Part shown: piece after piece, positions 55,572 to 62,500 of the stretch
Position numbering within the stretch: the stretch's first letter is position 1
Layout of the letters: the number at the start of each line of letters is the position of its first letter
Source: Maridesulfovibrio ferrireducens
GTDB lineage: Bacteria > Desulfobacterota > Desulfovibrionia > Desulfovibrionales > Desulfovibrionaceae
Length of the DNA stretch: 64,000 nucleotides
Assembly (NCBI RefSeq): GCF_900101105.1
Contig: NZ_FNGA01000007.1
Location: forward strand, 60,400-124,399
Direction: 5' to 3'
Notes under the pieces: model-generated
Seen by the model: only the letters and a program-made list of their open reading frames with translations
The model's database searches: none
What the model was told of the DNA's origin: nothing
Made by a program: the position numbers and the translations under genes

Positions 55572-55883
55572 TTACGCTGCAATATCTTTCAGAGATTCAA
55601 GCTTACCTTTCATTCTGGCAATCAGTGCGGCTTGACCTTTATGCTCTGGATTTAAGTAACTGATCGCAGAACTATAAGCCTGTACGGCATCATTTATTCT
55701 ACCACTCATCTGATATATTACTGATAAATTATTAAACATTGTTGCCCGATGAATTTTACGTGATTTACAAGAAGCCAACCTGATAGCCTCTAGAAGACTA
55801 TCCTCAGCTTTATCAAAATCACCTTCATTGCAAGCGGCCATTCCTTCCCTGTTTAACTTCCAAGCATTGCTGAAACTACACAT
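55572..55883 (-). CDS. Small TPR protein under a Fur-box-like promoter
   Basis: A 103-residue soluble protein with about two and a half TPR units: N-R-E-G-M-A-A-C-N-E-G-D-F-D-K-A-E-D near residue 11, then A-T-M-F-N-N-L-S-V-I-Y-Q-M-S-G-R-I-N-D-A-V-Q-A-Y near residue 48. AAAGGAG is well placed before the ATG. No signal peptide. It is a single-gene unit with its own terminator. The promoter overlaps a sequence close to the Fur consensus, so it is probably repressed by iron. What the protein binds is unknown. Confidence 0.8.
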   Translation of the reverse strand: MCSFSNAWKLNREGMAACNEGDFDKAEDSLLEAIRLASCKSRKIHRATMFNNLSVIYQMSGRINDAVQAYSSAISYLNPEHKGQAALIARMKGKLESLKDIAA

Positions 55884-55956
55884 AACTGACTCCTTTAAAA
55901 GCTGAAATATTATTTCAATCTAAAAATTTGGTTTTATCTACACACTCAAGGAGTAC

Positions 55957-55985
55957 AATGTATTGATATTGATTTTCATTGTCAA
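55957..55985 (-). promoter_or_regulatory. Promoter with overlapping Fur box
   Basis: Leftward TTGACA (complement of 55980-55985), 17-bp spacer, TACATT (complement of 55957-55962). A 19-bp stretch at 55965-55983 matches the classical Fur consensus GATAATGATAATCATTATC at 15 (plus strand) or 16 (minus strand) of 19 positions and fills the spacer. A short hairpin (AACCAC/GTGGTT, 55983-55998) adjoins it. Confidence 0.65.
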
Positions 55986-56045
55986 CCACTTTTGTGGTTA
56001 ATTTTTAAAAGCTTCTAAACACAGTTGGAATTCGCAACGTAAACC

Positions 56046-56180
56046 CTACTTCAACATAACTTTCCGGGACAAGACCATTTTTACAACAATCTCAATTAAC
56101 ACAATACAAAGCGGGACAACCACGCCGCCAATAATAAAGCCTTGCCAAAAGACCGGAAGTGTTCCCCACCAATCCATCAT
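56046..56180 (-). CDS. 44-residue single-span membrane protein
   Basis: A short frame on the minus strand starting with a double ATG (56178-56180, 56175-56177) preceded by AGGAGGG at 5-6 bp, and ending TAG at 56046. The product begins M-M-D-W-W-G-T-L-P-V-F-W, has one hydrophobic segment (about residues 15-34, I-I-G-G-V-V-V-P-L-C-I-V-L-I-E-I-V-V) and a basic end with K-M-V-L-S-R-K. Strong ribosome binding site, start doublet, amphipathic tryptophan-rich head and positive-inside tail argue for a real membrane peptide. Function unknown. Confidence 0.6.
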   Translation of the reverse strand: MMDWWGTLPVFWQGFIIGGVVVPLCIVLIEIVVKMVLSRKVMLK

Positions 56181-56756
56181 ATGCCCTCCTGCTGAAAAGA
56201 ATCTTTTACTTAGTTAACCGTTAATATATTCCGTGATAAATTAAACATAAATCTTATCTATATATAAATATGTCCTGAGTTAAGAGACTATTTTTAACAG
56301 ACAAACAAACTGATTAAAAGAATATTCCCTCAATTTTTTATTATTGATATTTTTCTTAGACTTCGACTCAAAACCATTTCCAATCTGCTCCAACTTACAC
56401 ATTTTTTCATTTAGATTTTGCTGAATCTTAAAAGCTTCACCCTATCGTGAATATCCATAATTATTTCTACATTTTTTAAGTTTTACACAATTTTTACCAA
56501 TAAATTGATCTCAACACACCATTCAGTTATTTATTATAGCGTTTTATTGACAATAGATTTGAACATGATAAGGAGTCGTGTTATCAAGCGAATAAAGCTG
56601 TTAAGCTTTACATTGCTGCGTTATAAGGCCTATATATACGAGGCGAGGGGTTGGGGCTCTTCTAATACATTTGATTTTTTTATAAAGTCACAATAATTTA
56701 CTACAAATCTTAGAATGTTTGCAATGCAACCATTCTATATTATTAGGATTTATATA
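56181..56756. other. 576-bp region upstream of the MotA/TolQ-like gene
   Basis: Very A/T-rich with no convincing gene. A 63-codon frame at 56505-56696 begins with TTG and has no ribosome binding site. Near 56613-56640 a TTGCTG and a TATACG 16 bp apart make a weak rightward promoter candidate for the adhesin operon, followed by a short G-rich patch. An inverted GATAA/TTATC pair lies around 56567-56585. Nothing else was recognised. Confidence 0.45.
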
Positions 56757-57824
56757 ATGGTTAAAGAATCTAACAAATATAAACTTTATTTATATTTTTC
56801 TATTGCATTTTTAACAGCGCTTGTGCTCGGAGTAGTGCTGAGTTTCGATTTCATAACGTCACTATTCAAGACGTCAATTCCCATTAATTCAATCATTACA
56901 TCTGTTATCGTGGGCAGTATTTATTTAGTCTTTCATTACATTGTCTCTGTCTGTTATGAAATATCTATATTTGAAAAATTTACCAAGTGGTGTGAAAACC
57001 CCTCAGAATCATCTTTCGACGCAGAAGATTATAAAAGCGGCCTCCTTACTACCGTACTAAAACCTATGATCTCATCCGTTCAAAAGAATGGATATATTCT
57101 TGTAAACTCTTCAAGTGACACCAGATCTATTGTTGAAGGATTAGAACAAAGCATATCGTCCAGAACCTCTCTAGTCTCTTTTTTAGGTGGATTCCTCGTT
57201 TTGCTGGGGCTTATGGGTACCTTCTTAGGGTTGACAATCACCTTACAATCTATGGGTGAAATATTAAGCGCGCTTGCCGGAGGACTCAGCGATACAGGGG
57301 ACAGCTCCATTTTAACTGTTATGGTTCAACTTATCATACAGTTAAAAGAACCCATGGCGGGCATGGGAACAGCCTTCTCAACATCGCTCTTCGGGCTTGC
57401 AGGTAGCGGAGTTGTAGGCATTCTCTCCATTTTTTTAAGCCGGATACATGATCAGCTCAAAAGTAAACTGGAAAATTGGCTAAACCAAAAAACTAACTTT
57501 GCCTGTAAAACTGACTCTGAGGACTCTCTAGACTTTCCCTCAGATGAAGGACTATCAAGCCAGCTTAAAGCTATTTCAAAACAACTTGTCCAACATAACA
57601 AAGCTCTTATTGATACGTTAACTAATACAAATAGATTTTTACTTGAAATGACTATTTTGCAGCAAAGTTCAGCAGAAGTAATGAAAACTGTCCAAGACCA
57701 GTCCATCGAAACAACAAAAGAAGTCAAACTTGGAAATGAACTTTCCGGACGGCTTATAAAAGAATCCCGACAGATGGTCATCGCTCTTGAACAAGCCCTT
57801 GAAACAAAAAAAACGGATAGTTAA
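56757..57824 (+). CDS. MotA/TolQ/ExbB-type proton-channel protein with long helical tail (SiiB-like)
   Basis: A 355-residue membrane protein, starting at the ATG at 56757 (AGGA upstream) rather than the in-frame ATG at 56715. Two hydrophobic helices lie near the N-terminus (about 10-30 and 42-64). A MotA/TolQ core follows: S-F-L-G-G-F-L-V-L-L-G-L-M-G-T-F-L-G-L near residue 145 and M-G-T-A-F-S-T-S-L-F-G-L-A-G near residue 205. Residues 225-350 are helical and probably cytoplasmic. These proteins form proton-driven stators with a MotB/TolR partner, which is not seen here. The gene is 55 bp before a TolC gene and a giant adhesin, recalling SiiB of Salmonella SPI-4. Confidence 0.82.
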   Translation: MVKESNKYKLYLYFSIAFLTALVLGVVLSFDFITSLFKTSIPINSIITSVIVGSIYLVFHYIVSVCYEISIFEKFTKWCENPSESSFDAEDYKSGLLTTVLKPMISSVQKNGYILVNSSSDTRSIVEGLEQSISSRTSLVSFLGGFLVLLGLMGTFLGLTITLQSMGEILSALAGGLSDTGDSSILTVMVQLIIQLKEPMAGMGTAFSTSLFGLAGSGVVGILSIFLSRIHDQLKSKLENWLNQKTNFACKTDSEDSLDFPSDEGLSSQLKAISKQLVQHNKALIDTLTNTNRFLLEMTILQQSSAEVMKTVQDQSIETTKEVKLGNELSGRLIKESRQMVIALEQALETKKTDS

Positions 57825-57879
57825 AAATTTTTCTATTTAATAATTCATTCTTCAGCTTTTAATAACCCTATGGTGAAAA

Positions 57880-59529
57880 ATGTTTCAGGCTACTTTTAAT
57901 ATTATTTGCATTCTTTTTGTAATATGCGCCCCCTTTTCCCCTTTGAACGGGAACGCTTATGCAGTCACTCCTGACCTAAAAACAAAACCAGAACTTAATA
58001 GCAACACCGTAAAACAAGATCCTTCAAATTCTTTAAATGAACTTTCCACCCAGATTGCTCAAAAAGATTCGGTACCTGCTCAAAAAACGCCCTTAAACGC
58101 GCTTTCTCAAATTAATATTGATGAAGAATATATCAGCGCAGACGATATAAACTTTTTTGATACCAATGCGACACCGATTAAAAGGAAATCTACTGCGAAT
58201 CAAACTGGTCCATCGGTCTCCAATGCAACTCAAACAGAAGCCGCCAAACCAGAGATTACACAGAACGCAACAGCTTCTACGACAGCAGACCCCGCTTCCA
58301 CGGATAAAGGCGCTGTACTTACGTTACACGAAGCGTGCCGCCTCGCAGTGCTACATCATCCTTTAATAGATAGAGCTTTAGCGACCAGACAGGAAGAAGA
58401 AGCCAATTACAATATTTCTAAAAGCGTCTATTATCCACGCATTGATTTTCAGGCTAACCTTGGACCTAAGCATGATCTGAAAACCGATATCACGGAATAT
58501 GGCGACAGCTCAGTATCCATGACTCAAACCATTTTTAACTTCGGTGGACTGCAAGACGAAGTTGCAAGCGCAAGACTGAAAGCAGACAGCGCAAGATTGC
58601 GTTTTGCTAGGACAAATGAGGATATTGCCGCCCTCACCATAAATTCATACCTGACCATTTTACAGGCAAAGCAGCTTTTACGGGTTTATGAAAACTCGCT
58701 GCAATTTTACCAAAAACTGCTTGAAACATTTTGGGAAAGATACAACGCGGGTATTTCATCCAAAGCTGATGCTCAAAAAGTTGAAGTATCTCTTAAATCG
58801 ACTGAGTCACAACTTGTCATTCAAAATGAACAATTCAAGACGGCTAAAGTTCTTCTTGAAAACATAATAAAACAATCGGTCGCAGATATTGAACCGAATG
58901 TAAATTTACTCAAAGTGGGAATACTCGGTAATGCTGAAGACTCTTATTCCAGAGCATTAAATTTTAATATAAGCTTAAGAGCAACCCAAGCAGAAATAGA
59001 ATCTCAGAAAATGGTCATTTCAGCTAAATCAACAGAATACCTTCCATCTCTAGGTTATAAATTACAGGCAAAAAATGAGATGCAACAACACAATGACGAC
59101 AAAAACTCTTTTGACGCACAACTAACACTGAATTGGAATCTTTTTAACGGATTTGCTACAGACGAAAAGATCAAAAAAGAAGAAGCAATATTAAAAAGAT
59201 TGGAAGCGACAAAACATACAACCGAACTGGAAATCAAAAACATTTTAGATAATGCATTTAACTCTTACGACTCTTCTGCAAAAGAATACCAGCTTGCAAA
59301 GGAAGCTTATGATTCAAGCATTTATTTGATGAGCCTTTACTTAAGCGAATTTGATCTCGGCATACGAACCCTACTGGACCTTATTACGGCAAGAGAAGGA
59401 CAGACCAGTGCGGCAGTAAGAGAAGTAAACGCGCGATTTGCCAGAATCCGGGCAACTTTAAACATTATTTTAGAAGAAGGACGACTGGCAGACGTTCTTA
59501 ACTTGCCCATAGAAAAAGGTTTTTTATAA
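57880..59529 (+). CDS. TolC-family outer-membrane channel of a type I secretion system
   Basis: A 549-residue protein with an N-terminal signal peptide (about 1-28) and an unusual 110-residue low-complexity, Thr/Ala/Gln-rich segment before the channel. From about residue 145 (L-T-L-H-E-A-C-R-L-A-V-L-H-H-P) the two OEP repeats follow, with long coiled-coil helices and the strand motif F-N-F-G-G-L near residue 222 and L-F-N-G-F near residue 425. It forms the outer-membrane exit duct. The adhesin gene starts 38 bp downstream, so it is the likely cargo. The membrane-fusion and ABC subunits must be encoded elsewhere. Confidence 0.93.
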   Translation: MFQATFNIICILFVICAPFSPLNGNAYAVTPDLKTKPELNSNTVKQDPSNSLNELSTQIAQKDSVPAQKTPLNALSQINIDEEYISADDINFFDTNATPIKRKSTANQTGPSVSNATQTEAAKPEITQNATASTTADPASTDKGAVLTLHEACRLAVLHHPLIDRALATRQEEEANYNISKSVYYPRIDFQANLGPKHDLKTDITEYGDSSVSMTQTIFNFGGLQDEVASARLKADSARLRFARTNEDIAALTINSYLTILQAKQLLRVYENSLQFYQKLLETFWERYNAGISSKADAQKVEVSLKSTESQLVIQNEQFKTAKVLLENIIKQSVADIEPNVNLLKVGILGNAEDSYSRALNFNISLRATQAEIESQKMVISAKSTEYLPSLGYKLQAKNEMQQHNDDKNSFDAQLTLNWNLFNGFATDEKIKKEEAILKRLEATKHTTELEIKNILDNAFNSYDSSAKEYQLAKEAYDSSIYLMSLYLSEFDLGIRTLLDLITAREGQTSAAVREVNARFARIRATLNIILEEGRLADVLNLPIEKGFL

Positions 59530-59567
59530 TAACTTAGCGTTGTGGAGCGCGGGGGGACTGGGGAGTC

Positions 59568-62500
59568 ATGGCAGAACAAAAGACAGCAGCACAGGAGAGA
59601 ATCGCTCCTTCAACGATTTATAGCGTAAAAGGATCTCCAGACGACTATACTTTTGAACTAAGAGGGGCGGACCTCGTTCTTATTGATGGCAACAATCAAG
59701 AACAGGTTTTTCTGTTTGTCGGTAACATAATGAGCCTCGAAGGCAACGTCCGTATGGAATTTGCCAGTGGACAAGCCCTTGAATCTCATGAGCTTTTTAC
59801 TCGTGCAGAAATTCCAGATATGGAAAGATTCGACGAAGAAGAAACTATCTGGGATGCCAACCAACGGGACGAAGACAGCGGAGACGAAAAAGAAGGCAAT
59901 GTTTCGGAAGAAATTGGGGCTAAAGAACCCGATAATACCCCTGCACAGGCAGAGGTTCCTCAAGATCTGAATCAGGCACTTATGCAAGATCAGGAAGAAC
60001 TCGAGCAAAAAAACGGTGAAGGGGCAAACGATAATCTAGAGCAACCATTCAATCCGAATACCTCCACAAGATCCGGACATTTTCAAACTCAAAATGAGGA
60101 AAATGATCCTGTTGAACCGGTTAAAAAAATTTCCGGCCCTGAAAATCCTGGCCCTAATGATGTTGAAGGCGGTAATCCGGTAACTGTCATTCCCAAAACA
60201 ATTGCCACTCCGATGTTGCATCTTACGGAAGATACCAACAGCGGGCTGAAGACTGACAATGTCACCAATGAAATAGAACCGGATTTTGAAGGTACAGCCG
60301 AACCTAATTCTATTGTCCAAATTTATGTTGACGGAATACTTGTAGACAGCACTACCGCGTCCAGCGGCGACGGCAAATTTCTTGCCACCAGCATACCCTC
60401 TCTTGATGAGGGAGACCACACTGTATACGCGATTTCCACGATCGGTGGAATGTCCGCCCGTTCAGCCTCGTTTAAACTGGTAATCGACCTTACTCCTCCG
60501 CCGGTTCCGACATTAGACCTCGCTCCTGAATCAGACACAGGAACATTATCAAACCCCGACTATGCAACCGACAACTATACAAAAGACAGTACTCCGACCT
60601 TACAGGGAACAGGTGGAGACCCAAACAGCACCTTAACTCTTTCCTATTTATTGGTTGGCAGTGGTGATTATATTGAAATCGAAACCACTACCCCCATTGA
60701 GATAGGAGAAGACGGAACATGGAAATACACACTGACCGAAGAACTCCCGGAAGGAGAATACTCCTTTAAATTAACCGCAACGGATCTTGCGGGAAATACC
60801 AGTTCCGACGGCGAAGCTGCCTATCTTCACCACGTAACCATTGATACCACTCCACCTGCCGCACCGGAAATAAATTTAATTGAAGACAGCGGTAAAGATG
60901 TTCTAGACTGGCTTACAAAAGACACCACTCCTGAATTTTCAGGAATTACTGATAAGAATTCAGAAATAAGACTTTATATTGACGAAAAATTGGTTGGAAC
61001 CACTACCTCCGACGATGCCGGAAATTGGAATTTATCAACTGCCGATTTAAATCTTAATCTCATTCATCCTTCAGGAGAACTTTCTGACGGAACTTACCAT
61101 GTAAGTGCAATTGCGGTGGATTTAGCGGGAAACACCAGTGCTCCATCTATTTCTGAGCTTGTTATAGATACAGATGTCAGTCCTGATCCGACAATAACTT
61201 TAGCGGCAGGTTCCGACAGCGGCACAATCGACGGCATAACCAACATTCTCAACCCTATTCTTACCGGAGCCGGAGAAGCACGATCAACCGGAACGCTAAC
61301 TGTCACAGGTCCAGATGGCGTTGTTACACTGTATGATGATATCAATATCCCTGAAGGCAGCGAAACATGGACACAACCGCTTTCCACCTTGCACGGCGGC
61401 GACGGAGTATACACTGCCAAGTTGACTCTAATTGATTATGCAGGAAATGAAGAAACTGTTGAATATTCTTTTACAATCGACACATCAGACCCGACTGTGC
61501 CGACTTTGGACCTGCCTGATGCTTTTGACACAGGAATCGCCACAGACAACATAACATCTTTCAAGAAGCCCCTTATAACAGGCACCACTGATCCGGACAC
61601 AGACGTCACAGTGTATCTTAAGAACGTGGCAACCGGTGCAACCACAGAATATTCCGCAACAATGATAGGCGGCGGGAATTGGGAATGGAAAAGTCCGGTA
61701 GACCTGACGGACGGTAAATACGAAGTAAGCGCTTCGGCTAAAGATGATGTCGGCAACAGTTCAGGAACCTCTGCAGTACTTGATCTGACAATTGATTCAC
61801 AGACAGAGTTACCGACAATCGATCTGAACTCGCTTTCCGACACAGGAACTCTTGGAGACTTTCTTACAAGCGAAAGAACTCCGCTCTTCAGCGGCACAGC
61901 AGAAAAAGACAGTGAAGTTATTGTTTCCGTGATTAATTCTTCCGGAGTTGTTGTTGCGACAGCATCAACAACAGCCGATAACGCCGGACAATGGAATACA
62001 TCTTATCTTTCTTCAAATTTAACAGACGGAACCTATACTATTAAGGCCGTTGCTACGGACGTGGCTGACAATGAATCCGGTGAAGCCTTTTTAGAACGAA
62101 CTCTGGTTATTGATGGAACAGCCCCTATTGCTCCGACCGTTGATCTTGCTGCTACATCTGATTCAGGTTTTCCCGAAAATCCTGAATATGCAACCGATGA
62201 TTATACAAATGATTCCACTCCGGAATTAACAGGTACAGCCGAAAAAGACTCTACAGTCACTATTGATTTTAAACGTGGAACAATAGTTGTTCACACCGCA
62301 GAAGTGACTACCGATGCACACGGCAACTGGGTCTACAACGACTACGGAACCGACACACTCGGAGACGGAACTTACACTGTTTCAGTAGTTGCAACAGACG
62401 CGGCAGGAAACGATTCCCCGGCGGCTGTACTTAGTCCTCTGGTCATAGATACTCTGGCCCCCACTATTCCGAACGTTAATCTGCTTACAGATTCAGGAGA

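Noticed and set aside
56505..56696. 63-codon frame upstream of the MotA-like gene
   Set aside because: TTG start, no ribosome binding site, product without domain or signal features.
56757..57824. ZorA of a Zorya anti-phage system
   Set aside because: The MotA core and helical tail would fit, but no ZorB, ZorC or ZorD follows; TolC and an adhesin do.
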